Source: Natronosalvus vescus (GTDB taxonomy: Archaea > Halobacteriota > Halobacteria > Halobacteriales > Natrialbaceae). From it: a stretch of 64,000 nucleotides of DNA. Shown here one piece after another: positions 42,562-51,392 of this stretch. The translations under genes and the position numbers were made by a program. The DNA is taken from the NCBI RefSeq assembly GCF_023973145.1, contig NZ_CP099546.1:496001-560000 (forward strand), in the 5' to 3' direction. The notes beneath the pieces were generated by a model, which saw only the letters and a list, made by a program, of their open reading frames with translations, did no database searches and was not told where the DNA came from. Each line of letters starts with the position of its first letter. Position 1 is the first letter of the stretch.

Positions 42562-42667
42562 GGGCCCTTAGCTCAGTCTGGTTAGAGCGCTCGGCTCATA
42601 ACACGCTCTCATACGTGAGGGGGTGTGGGATACCGAGTGGTCGTTGGTTCAAATCCGGCAGGGCCCA
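42562..42667 (+). tRNA. Elongator tRNA-Met (anticodon CAT) with a 31-nt intron
   Basis: Acceptor GGGCCCT/AGGGCCC, D arm GCTC/GAGC, anticodon stem CTCGG/CCGAG, loop CTCATAA after splicing, T arm GTTGG-TTCAAAT-CCGGC, discriminator A. The loop is interrupted at the canonical 37/38 site by 42601-42631, and removing it gives a 75-nt tRNA. Introns in the elongator tRNA-Met are known from haloarchaea. Confidence 0.92.
42601..42631 (+). other. tRNA intron
   Basis: A 31-nt archaeal intron, with internal ACAC/GTGT and CTC/GAG pairing, to be cut by the splicing endonuclease at a bulge-helix-bulge. The boundary could shift by one base because A occurs on both sides. Confidence 0.8.
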
Positions 42668-43049
42668 TGGAGATCACGAGCGATTGGAATGGAATGCTGA
42701 CGGATTTCTACCCAGAGCGAAGCGGGTTCTGTAGTTTAAATTCGGCGGAATCAATGAACTATATGGCTTTAGGCTAAGGGGTTTGGAAAACATATGGATC
42801 GACCATCTTTTTGCGAATTAACCGGTAGCCAAATCACGAGTCGGAGTTGGGTTCATTTACCTGTTAGCTGTGATTCGCTGCCGCCGTACCTCATTGATCA
42901 TCGAAGAGAGGCCAGCCAATATGAGAATTGAGTGATACGTGCTTTGTGAAGAGATCGCGTTGTGGTGAGTTATACGCTCTTTTAAGGATATGAACGTCTA
43001 ATAGGAGGAACATAATTATTAATACCTTTGGCTGGGATTGACAACCACA
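42668..43049. other. AT-rich intergenic region before the transporter operon
   Basis: No gene or repeat copy is visible. The end holds the TATA-like ATTATTAATACC (43015-43026), about 27 nt before the ATG at 43050, which indicates a leaderless transporter mRNA. Confidence 0.55.
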
Positions 43050-44078
43050 ATGCAACGACGCGCATTCTTAAAGTGTGGTGCCGCTGGGACGACCGGTTTG
43101 ACAATGGGGCTGGCAGGGTGTCTCGGGGACATCGGAGGTGGAGACGATTTCCCGTCGGAGTCACTTACCTGGATGATCCCGTGGTCGGAAGGTGGTGGGA
43201 CGGACACGTATGCGCGCCAGTTATCACCGCACATGGAAGAACCACTGGGGGAATCAATTGAGATCGATAACCGTGAAGGTGCCGGCAGTATGGTCGGATC
43301 CGAGTGGCTCCACGCACAGGACAACGACGGTCACACGTTTGGTACCGTCAACAGTCCTGGCTGGGACTTCACCTGGCGAGCGCAAGAAATCGATGATTGG
43401 CATCCCGACGACTTCGAGCCGATCAGTTATGCCGGCTTCTTCGGATACACGCTCATCGTTAACAACAGGTACGAAATCGAAACCTTTGACGGACTTCGCG
43501 ACGCGTACGCCGACGGTGACATCACGGGATTCGCCCACCAGGGTGCGGGGAGTGACAGCCACTTGACCACGCTGTTACTCAGAGAAGAGTACGGCCTCGA
43601 GTACGACACTGCCGTTCCGTACGACGGTGGTGGTCCGGCGATGGAGGCAGTGATCTCTGACGAAGTCGCAGCCGGCTTCGCAACTAACACTTCCGCGGTC
43701 AACGCAGAGGAGTCCGGTGAGGCGAGCGCGATCGTGAACCTCATGGACGTGGATCTGACGGACGTCTGGCCGGATATAGACCGGATCGACAACTACGGGG
43801 ACAGCCTGGCCTGGATCACCGAGTTCGGACAGATGCAGGTTGCACCGGAGGGGACACCGGAAGACGTACGACAACAAATCTCCGAGGCCGTGGAGGAGGC
43901 CATCAATCACGACGATCCCCAGGCGTGGTCAGAAGACACCGGTAACATCCTCGAGTACGGTGATATGGATGCGGCGGCAGACCGACTGGATGGCACTGTT
44001 GACAAGATTGAACAGCGGGTTGACGAGGCGATTGGTGGGTTCGACGAGTTCTTGCGAATGGCAGAAGAAGAAGAATAG
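43050..44078 (+). CDS. Tripartite tricarboxylate transporter substrate-binding lipoprotein (TctC/Bug type)
   Basis: A 342-residue exported lipoprotein. MQRRAFLKCGAAG is a twin-arginine signal ending in the lipobox LAGC. LTWMIPWSEGGGTDTYARQL and NREGAGSMVGSEWL are the substrate-loop signatures of the Bug/TctC family. It binds a carboxylate outside the membrane and delivers it to TctA/TctB. ATG 43050 fits the TATA box. The first gene of the three-gene transporter. Confidence 0.9.
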   Translation: MQRRAFLKCGAAGTTGLTMGLAGCLGDIGGGDDFPSESLTWMIPWSEGGGTDTYARQLSPHMEEPLGESIEIDNREGAGSMVGSEWLHAQDNDGHTFGTVNSPGWDFTWRAQEIDDWHPDDFEPISYAGFFGYTLIVNNRYEIETFDGLRDAYADGDITGFAHQGAGSDSHLTTLLLREEYGLEYDTAVPYDGGGPAMEAVISDEVAAGFATNTSAVNAEESGEASAIVNLMDVDLTDVWPDIDRIDNYGDSLAWITEFGQMQVAPEGTPEDVRQQISEAVEEAINHDDPQAWSEDTGNILEYGDMDAAADRLDGTVDKIEQRVDEAIGGFDEFLRMAEEEE

Positions 44079-44238
44079 TCGTACGACCCGCGAATCGCCG
44101 TTTCGACACGGAGATAGTGAGGAGAATACGCCGAAGCGAGGGGTAACTCAATGCGATGGTCTCCGACTGCGCTCACTGACACAGCCGTGACGGACGCCAG
44201 CGACGGGAAGACACGGCGTTTGATACACTAACTAGACG

Positions 44239-45099
44239 ATGACTCAAGAGGATACACTGGTAGACGACACGAGGCAGATGGCACAACGGCTCGGCCGGAG
44301 TGTATCGAAAGTCCTCGAGAAAGTGTTGCGAGAACCGCCGACAATGGAGCACGTTCTGCTCGTACTGTTTCTGGTCACAGGCGTGTACATGTACGTCGGT
44401 GCGGCGAATTTTTCCCCGGCGGCGGCTGAATTTCCGCGACGCATCGCTGCCGCGACAGCCTTGCTGTCGTTTCTGATACTCGCGAGGAACTACCTGCGGA
44501 TCGTCGCACCGGTCGTGACTGTTGCTCTCGGACTGTATGCACTGTACATCGGAGCAAACGCGTTCACCGAAGACGGAAGCGGAGTGGTGTGGCTCGCTCT
44601 CGGTATAGCACTCCTCTGTATCGGTATCGTATTCCGGAATTACATCGGTGAGTCCGCCGAATCGTTCGTCGCCGAACCGATGCAGGTGCTCGGGGAGGAG
44701 GACATCATCGAGGACGATGAGGACGACGATCAATCGGACGAACAAGCGGAAACGGAGGAGTCAGGCGCGATGTACGTCTACGACATCGACGATCCGAAGG
44801 GGCCTGTCGTCACCGGCATTTTGTGTATCGGGTATATGTTGTTGACATTTACGATTGGGATGCTGTACGCGACTCCACTGTTCGTCATAGCCTGGACACT
44901 CTGGGTGAAGATGGACAGAGCAAAAGCCGTCGCCCTCGTCCTCATCAGTTTCGTCTGTGCGTATCTGTTCTACGAACTGATCCAGTCGGACATCGCCGAA
45001 GGCTGGGTCACCGGGTTCGAACCCCCACCACCTGACGTCTTACTCGAGCTGTTGATACGCTTCCTCAGCTTCCTCAACTGGGGTGTGTGGTTCGTATGA
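44239..45099 (+). CDS. Tripartite tricarboxylate transporter small membrane subunit (TctB)
   Basis: A 286-residue protein with four to five transmembrane helices. An N-terminal amphipathic stretch is followed by helices at about 37-60, 70-88 and 90-130, an acidic cytoplasmic loop of about 35 residues, then two more. The position between the binding protein and TctA fits TctB, though it is longer than the usual 150-200 residues because of the N-terminus and the acidic loop. It overlaps the next ATG by four bases. Confidence 0.85.
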   Translation: MTQEDTLVDDTRQMAQRLGRSVSKVLEKVLREPPTMEHVLLVLFLVTGVYMYVGAANFSPAAAEFPRRIAAATALLSFLILARNYLRIVAPVVTVALGLYALYIGANAFTEDGSGVVWLALGIALLCIGIVFRNYIGESAESFVAEPMQVLGEEDIIEDDEDDDQSDEQAETEESGAMYVYDIDDPKGPVVTGILCIGYMLLTFTIGMLYATPLFVIAWTLWVKMDRAKAVALVLISFVCAYLFYELIQSDIAEGWVTGFEPPPPDVLLELLIRFLSFLNWGVWFV

Positions 45100-46616
45100 G
45101 CCTCGAGACACTGATCGACGCCGTCGCCGTGTTATTCACGTTCGAAACCATGCTCTGGGTCTTCCTGGGGGTCGTCATCGGCATCATCGTCGGCGGTCTG
45201 CCTGGTCTCGGCCCACCGCTGGGAATGGCGATCATCCTTCCGTTGACGCTCCCGCTCGATGCGGGGAACGCGATCATCCTCCTGGTCGGCGTCTACAGCG
45301 GTTCGATGTACGGCGGATCGATCGCTGCAGTGTTGATCAACACGCCCGGTGTGTCGTCGTCCGCGGCGACGATGTTCGACGGGTATCCGATGTCACAACA
45401 GGGGCGGGCAGCGACGGCGCTCTCGATTTCGGCCACTGCGTCCGCCCTCGCGGGATTGTTCACCATTACGGCGCTGATCCTCTTTTCGCCGCTGTTGATC
45501 GAGATGGTGCTCGCTGTCGGTACCCCCGAGCGTTTCCTCGTCGCGTTACTCGGGTTAGCGATGATCACTGTCATCACTCGCGGTTCGTTCGCGAAGGGGT
45601 TGCTCGCTGGGGCGGCGGGGTTGCTCATCACGACCGTTGGTTCGGCACAGCCGATCGCTATCGATCGACGGTATTCGGATCACATTCTGCTGTTTGACGG
45701 GATCGACTTCGTCGCGGTGTTGATCGGCCTGTTCGCCATCGCCGAGATGATGAAACTTGCCGGCCAGGAAGGTGGCATCGCGGAGGGCGACGTTGTGATC
45801 GACAGGGCTGGAATCACGGAGGGAATTGTCGCAACGGTCAAACGGCCAGTGACGGTAATCAAGTCCGGCATGATCGGAATGATCGTCGGCGCTATTCCTG
45901 GTGCGGGCGCGACCGTGTCGAACTTCGTATCGTACTCCGAGGCGGTTCGATCATCATCGGATCCCGACTCCTTTGGTAGCGGGAACGAAGTTGGCGTCGT
46001 TGCCTCTGAAGCGTCCAACAACGGAACCGTCGCGGGCTCGCTCGTCCCGGCGATTTCGTTCGGTATTCCTGGGAGTTCGTCGACCGCCGTCCTCATCGGT
46101 GGCCTTCTCATGCACGGGTTACAGCCCGGGCCAAGTATGTTTCAGGCAGACGGCGAGTTACAGCTGACCTACGTCATGCTCCTGGCACTGCTCGTCGGGA
46201 ACGTAATCATCCTCGTCTTCGGGCTCTCAATGGTCACACAACTCGGCTACCTAACGAAGATCAACACGGACTACATCATCCCGATGGTTGTTGTGCTCTC
46301 GTTCTTGGGAACATACGCCCTCCGAATCAACCCTATCGACATTCTGACGATCATCATTTTCGGTGTGATCGGGTTCTACATGGTACGGTACAACTACTCG
46401 GTGATCGCGTTCGTCCTTGGCGTGGTGCTCGGTGACATCGCCGAGGCGAACCTCTACACCGCGTTGCAGCTTTCGGGCGGTTCGTACATGATCTTCGTGA
46501 ATCCGTTCGAGTACGGTAGCAGTCGGTGGCTCTCACTCATTCTGGTGATTCTGATCTTCGCACTGCTGTTTGGCCCGTTTATTAAGCGAGGGATTACCAG
46601 TCTGCGTTCTGCCTGA
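45096..46616 (+). CDS. Tripartite tricarboxylate transporter large membrane subunit (TctA)
   Basis: A 506-residue protein with about 12 transmembrane helices. GIIVGGLPGLGPPLGMAI, YSGSMYGGSIAAVLINTPG and GAIPGAGATVSNFVSY are the two inverted-repeat signature loops of TctA transporters. SFGIPGSSSTAVLIGG follows. It forms the sodium- or proton-coupled path for a carboxylate. The start overlaps the TctB stop (ATGA). Confidence 0.94.
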   Translation: MSLETLIDAVAVLFTFETMLWVFLGVVIGIIVGGLPGLGPPLGMAIILPLTLPLDAGNAIILLVGVYSGSMYGGSIAAVLINTPGVSSSAATMFDGYPMSQQGRAATALSISATASALAGLFTITALILFSPLLIEMVLAVGTPERFLVALLGLAMITVITRGSFAKGLLAGAAGLLITTVGSAQPIAIDRRYSDHILLFDGIDFVAVLIGLFAIAEMMKLAGQEGGIAEGDVVIDRAGITEGIVATVKRPVTVIKSGMIGMIVGAIPGAGATVSNFVSYSEAVRSSSDPDSFGSGNEVGVVASEASNNGTVAGSLVPAISFGIPGSSSTAVLIGGLLMHGLQPGPSMFQADGELQLTYVMLLALLVGNVIILVFGLSMVTQLGYLTKINTDYIIPMVVVLSFLGTYALRINPIDILTIIIFGVIGFYMVRYNYSVIAFVLGVVLGDIAEANLYTALQLSGGSYMIFVNPFEYGSSRWLSLILVILIFALLFGPFIKRGITSLRSA

Positions 46617-46974
46617 GTGATTCGGTCGTTTTAGGGAGACTCAGCTCGTTTCACGGGGCGAGTCTCATCATTGAATATGACTCCCCATCTCCGGACAGAC
46701 GTACACAGGGTTGTCCGCCTTTCCGAGGCGAGTACGGATCGGACACCGATTACTCGACGTCACCCCGGAAGTGATACAGGTTCGAACGCTCGCAGTCCTT
46801 CATCCGTCAATACGACCGCTCTAAGTGCGATAGGGAAAGGCCGACCACGATCAGACCACCAAGTATCGGAATCACTTCAAACACCTGTAACAACGGCATG
46901 ATAGCGACGACTCGTGCCAACGTATCAGCTAACCGATCAGTATTCTCGATGTTTGGTGCAGTTATCGATCCTGA
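46617..46974. other. Intergenic region after tctA
   Basis: No gene recognised. A possible hairpin terminator lies at 46636-46666. The remainder has only short ORFs without support. Confidence 0.5.
46636..46666 (+). terminator. Possible hairpin terminator of the tct operon
   Basis: GAGACTC (46636-46642) pairs with GAGTCTC (46660-46666) about 20 nt after the stop. A T run is not present, so this is weak for an archaeal terminator and may only stabilise the mRNA end. Confidence 0.3.
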
Positions 46975-47196
46975 TTACGAACTGTCCTCGCGTTGCTCCT
47001 CGTCGATCGACGAAAAACGGCTCCAGGCACCGAGTAATATTACGAGAAAGAGGACACCGAGTGCAACGCGGAGACCGATCTCCTCCCAGCCCGTTGCCTC
47101 GGCGTGGACGAGGCCACCCGCCCAACCGCCGACCACGACGGCGAGCCCGGTCGCGACGATAACCATGATCAGGAGCCGATCGGTGGGAATAGCCAT
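46975..47196 (-). CDS. Small two-helix membrane protein, unknown
   Basis: A 73-residue protein from the ATG at 47196. Two transmembrane helices (LLIMVIVATGLAVVVGGWAG and GLRVALGVLFLVILLGAW) are separated by VHAEATGWEEI, with an acidic tail SSIDEEQRED. A GTG at 47247 would add 17 polar residues. Not assigned to a family. Confidence 0.55.
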   Translation of the reverse strand: MAIPTDRLLIMVIVATGLAVVVGGWAGGLVHAEATGWEEIGLRVALGVLFLVILLGAWSRFSSIDEEQREDSS

Positions 47197-47735
47197 CGGT
47201 TGATCTATCACCGTGCGCTCGGTAAGTTCGTTCCCTGAAAGTGCCACGCTGGTTTTCGTCCCTTCACACGCGTGGATTCCTATCTCATCTATCTCATCTC
47301 AGGACGGTGTGAGTGCCTCGAGTTCACTGCCAAAGTATCTACACGATGATTCTTGACCACCAACTACCCACTGAGTCGTGACGACGGATACGAGGGAAAC
47401 GCCTCCCGACGAGCGAATCTCGCCGCCGCATAGCCCCAGAGCATCGTTCGTGAATACGCAGTGTGCCCTAAGCTACACGAGGAGCGACACAACGTTGGTA
47501 GAGGCCGGTTGCTGTTCTACCACGACCCGATCATTATAGTATTTTGAACTTTACCGGAAGATAAAAATAACCGGGGTTGAAACCACTGGTGGACAACGCG
47601 GTGGTATAACCATGAGTGTGAAACTGCGACGATGGCCGATGTGTCTATCTCTGACATGGGAGACGCCGCCCGGAATTATCAGAGTTGGTAATTTCTGGAT
47701 GAATTTTTTGATGGGTGAGAGATTGGAGGGAGTCA
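47197..47735. other. Intergenic region before the pilus operon
   Basis: An AT-rich tract (47530-47720) precedes the pilB gene and probably holds its promoter. No further gene or repeat copy is visible. Confidence 0.5.
47725..47730 (+). promoter_or_regulatory. Shine-Dalgarno of the PilB-type gene
   Basis: GGAGGG five bases before the ATG at 47736. It supports that start over an in-frame upstream one at 47715. Confidence 0.6.
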
Positions 47736-50700
47736 ATGGCTACTGAGGAGGTCGACCAATCTTCCCCCGAGACGTCTTCTGACGGTGGTGGGCCGGGGGA
47801 TCGGTCGGAAACGCAGGATGCACACGAACCGACGCAGGGGTCAGCGACTCGCGTCGGGTCGTACACGTGGGCCGATTTCATGGCTGAGTACGGCTACGAG
47901 GACGAGATCTCGATCCTCTATCCCCACGGGACGAGCGGGCCCGACGATCAGCTCGGACTTGAGACTGACGATCGACCAATCGTTCCACACGGGGACGCCT
48001 GGGATCGCGTCGAGTTCGACCCGACCGCACATCTGGGCTACCATCCGGACGACGTCCCCGAGTTGCTGGCGGAGGTGTTCCACCCGAACGCCGATACGCT
48101 CGAGGATATCTTTTTGCAGTACGTCGATCCGGAGACGACGCCGGTTCGCAAGGACTTCTACACCTGGGAACACTACAAGTGGGAATACTACTACGACGAG
48201 GATGGAAGTCGCCCGCGCAAGAGTGACGGCTCGATCGATCCCTTCGACGAGGAAGCGGCGTTGGGGTTCGACCCGGAGGAGATCCACCAGAAGCTTCACG
48301 TGGGCGGCCAGGCGGCGATGGAACTGGACGACGTCGTCGAGGAACGAACCGTCAACGTCAACGAGGAACTCGACGAGGACAAATTCTTTTCGACCGACAT
48401 CGGCGGGACGACGGTCGTCAATCGGTACGACCTCGAGAAGGCCGTCCCGTTCGCGAAAAAACGTCACTTCAGGGAGGTCGAACGCTACTGGGTCAACAAG
48501 CCCTACTCGTTCGTCATAATCTTTCACTCCGAGAAGGAAAACGAGAAGAAATACTACGCGATCGAACCATACCTCAACGAGATCGAGGAGGATCTCCAGG
48601 AGTTCCTCTCGGGGAAGTTACGAACGGCGATCAAGTACTCCGACGACGGGATCAAACACACGGCCGACGTCGAGGGTCGGCGGGAAGTGATCGAGGAGGA
48701 AACCCGTCGCCTGCTGAAACGGTACGACCTCTTCGAGAAAACCGGTGGCAAGACGAAGAAAGGCATTATCGAGTCGCTGCGGACGCTCCTTGACGAGGAC
48801 GACGAGCGCCCGACCCGGGGATCCTTCCAACTCGATGGGGTCGAGACGCGACCAGAACCAGCGATCCTCGCGGACGACCCGGATACGCTGAGCGAATACC
48901 AGGTCGAAAAGCTCCTGTACCTCCTGAAACGGGATTTCCTGGGGTACGAACGGATCGACCCGATCAAACACGACATCAACGTCGAGGACATCTCCTGTGA
49001 CGGCTACAACTCGCCGGTGTTCGTCTACCACTCCGGGTACGAGCAGATCATCTCGAACATCTTCCACGGCGAGGACGAACTCGACGACTTCGTCGTGAAA
49101 CTCGCCCAGCGGTCGGGGAAGGGGATCAGCAAGCGACTGCCACAGGTCGACACGACGCTCCCCGACGGCTCCCGTGCCCAATTAACTCTCGGAAAGGAGG
49201 TCTCCGATCACGGGACGAACTACACGATCCGACAGTTCAAGGACGTCCCGTTCACGCCGATCGACCTCATCAACTGGAACACGTTCAGCCTCGACGAGAT
49301 GGCCTATCTCTGGCTCGCCATCGAGAACCACAAGAGCCTGATCTTCGCTGGCGGGACGGCATCCGGGAAGACGACCAGCCTGAACGCCGTCTCGCTGTTC
49401 ATCCCGAGCAACACCAAGATCGTCTCCATCGAGGACACCCGCGAGGTCGAACTCCCTCAGCGAAACTGGATCGCGTCGGTGACTCGGCCATCCTTCTCAG
49501 ACGACGACCAGGGAGACGTCGACGAGTTCGACCTCCTCGAGGCCGCGCTCCGTCAGCGTCCGGACTACATCGTGATGGGTGAGATCCGTGGTGAAGAGGG
49601 TCGAACGCTGTTCCAGGTCATGTCGACGGGTCACACGACGTATACGACCTTCCACGCCGACTCCGTCGACGAGGTACTCAAGCGATTTACCACCGACCCC
49701 ATCAACGTCTCGAAGACGATGTTCACTGCACTGGATCTGGTCTCGATCCAGACCCAGACGCGCGTGCAGGGCCAGAAGGTTCGCCGGAACAAGTCGCTCA
49801 CCGAGATCAACCACTACGAGGCCGAACACGACGAGATCAACGTCCAGGACGTATACCAGTGGCAGGCCGAAACCGACGAGTATCTCAAGATGGGCGAGTC
49901 GAACACCCTCGAGGAGATCAAGTTCGACCGCGGCTGGAGCGACGAGAAACTGCAGACCGAGCTGTTCAAGCGCCAGGTCATCCTGGCATACCTGATCAAA
50001 AACGACCTCAACACCTACGCTCAGGTCGCCGCGACGGCGCAGGCGTTCATCAACGACCCGGACACGATCATGACGCTCATCGCCAACGGCCAACTCGAGA
50101 ACAGCCTCGAGGATCTCCGGGAGATGGAGAGCGTGTTGATCGACGTCGATCCGGAGAAAGAGGAACTCGTCCCGCGACCGGATTCGACCACCGAGACCTA
50201 CAACCTCGCGATGGATCTGCTCGAGCGGGCCGAGGAATCCCTCTTCGAGGAGTATCGGGGCAACGTCCCGAGCGGACTTGCGAGCGCACTCAGTGACGTC
50301 GAACCGGCCGAACCGATCGAGGTCGATCGGGCAGATGTCGACGAGTTCGACTTCGGCGGTGACGTCGACGAGGACGTCTCGGACGAGGCGTGGGATCTCG
50401 GCGATGGTTCGACCGAGTTCGGCTTCGATTCGGGCGAGAGTCCGTCCTGGCTCGACGACGACGGTGGATTCGGGATGGACGACGGAAGCGACGAGGCGGA
50501 GGCAACGGCGACGGCCGACGCATCGCCAGAAGCGACACCCGATACGGCGACACCGACGTCCGAATCACTACCAGAGACCGGGTCTGCTATCGAAGCTGCC
50601 GACACTGACACGCCAGTTCCGGAACTCGAGGGCGAGACTGAACCAGAATCGAGCCGGAACGTGGAACCTGGATCTGGATCGAGTGTGGGGGAAGGGTCGT

Positions 50701-51392
50701 CTTCGCCCCAGCCTTCGCCCTCGTCCCAACCCGCGCCCTCACCGTCGTCCGATTCCGCCCATGCCGACGACGGGTCGAGCGCTCCGTCCACTCACTCGAG
50801 TGGGGACGCAGACAACATCGGAGACGAGGGTGGAACCACCGAACAGACCTTCGAGGGGCTGTTCTCGGATATGGGATCGACGCTCGAGCGCCTCGAAGAG
50901 GAGCCCGGCCGTGACCCTGACCTCGTGTCAGATACGGGTGACAAGCCTGACACGTCGGACTTCGATGAGATGTTCCCCGATCGTGGTCTCGATTCGATCT
51001 TTGGGTCTGAGTCGCCACCGGAACCCGGTGAGGATGCCGGTTCGCCACCGCCGGGGCCTGGTGCGAACGAGCCCCTCGACCTCGATGAGGGTCGCTCGTC
51101 GACGACCGATCAGTCGATGACGGCCGCCGAGACGGACGAAACGTTGTTCGAGGAATCGGGGTCGATCTTCAGCGACGACGCCGACGAATCGTCGGACAGC
51201 GATGACGCAGACGACGAGTCCGGCTCGATTTTTAGCGACGATTCGGGAGCGTCGTCCGTCGATGACGACGGGGGATCGATTTTCAGCGACGACGATGCTG
51301 ATGGATCGATCTTCGATGACGACGACAACGATGACGCAGACGGCGAGTCCGGCTCGATTTTCAGCGATGATGAGGAGGAAACGGACACATGA
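47736..51392 (+). CDS. Type IV pilus/secretion ATPase (PilB/FlaI family), very long with acidic repeat tail
   Basis: A 1218-residue hexameric ATPase that drives pilin assembly from the cytoplasm. The core runs to about residue 830: Walker A GGTASGKTT (Lys545), an Asp box near SIEDTREVELPQ, Walker B YIVMGEIRGEE (Glu616) and the His box STGHTTYTTFHADS. Two HEYKWEYY-like segments in the N-terminal half are typical of haloarchaeal PilB. The last 390 residues are low-complexity, Asp/Ser/Glu/Pro-rich. They end in repeated GSIF(S/D)DD motifs (about 1140-1215). Archaeal homologues are usually 500-750 residues. It overlaps the pilC gene by four bases. Confidence 0.93.
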   Translation: MATEEVDQSSPETSSDGGGPGDRSETQDAHEPTQGSATRVGSYTWADFMAEYGYEDEISILYPHGTSGPDDQLGLETDDRPIVPHGDAWDRVEFDPTAHLGYHPDDVPELLAEVFHPNADTLEDIFLQYVDPETTPVRKDFYTWEHYKWEYYYDEDGSRPRKSDGSIDPFDEEAALGFDPEEIHQKLHVGGQAAMELDDVVEERTVNVNEELDEDKFFSTDIGGTTVVNRYDLEKAVPFAKKRHFREVERYWVNKPYSFVIIFHSEKENEKKYYAIEPYLNEIEEDLQEFLSGKLRTAIKYSDDGIKHTADVEGRREVIEEETRRLLKRYDLFEKTGGKTKKGIIESLRTLLDEDDERPTRGSFQLDGVETRPEPAILADDPDTLSEYQVEKLLYLLKRDFLGYERIDPIKHDINVEDISCDGYNSPVFVYHSGYEQIISNIFHGEDELDDFVVKLAQRSGKGISKRLPQVDTTLPDGSRAQLTLGKEVSDHGTNYTIRQFKDVPFTPIDLINWNTFSLDEMAYLWLAIENHKSLIFAGGTASGKTTSLNAVSLFIPSNTKIVSIEDTREVELPQRNWIASVTRPSFSDDDQGDVDEFDLLEAALRQRPDYIVMGEIRGEEGRTLFQVMSTGHTTYTTFHADSVDEVLKRFTTDPINVSKTMFTALDLVSIQTQTRVQGQKVRRNKSLTEINHYEAEHDEINVQDVYQWQAETDEYLKMGESNTLEEIKFDRGWSDEKLQTELFKRQVILAYLIKNDLNTYAQVAATAQAFINDPDTIMTLIANGQLENSLEDLREMESVLIDVDPEKEELVPRPDSTTETYNLAMDLLERAEESLFEEYRGNVPSGLASALSDVEPAEPIEVDRADVDEFDFGGDVDEDVSDEAWDLGDGSTEFGFDSGESPSWLDDDGGFGMDDGSDEAEATATADASPEATPDTATPTSESLPETGSAIEAADTDTPVPELEGETEPESSRNVEPGSGSSVGEGSSSPQPSPSSQPAPSPSSDSAHADDGSSAPSTHSSGDADNIGDEGGTTEQTFEGLFSDMGSTLERLEEEPGRDPDLVSDTGDKPDTSDFDEMFPDRGLDSIFGSESPPEPGEDAGSPPPGPGANEPLDLDEGRSSTTDQSMTAAETDETLFEESGSIFSDDADESSDSDDADDESGSIFSDDSGASSVDDDGGSIFSDDDADGSIFDDDDNDDADGESGSIFSDDEEETDT

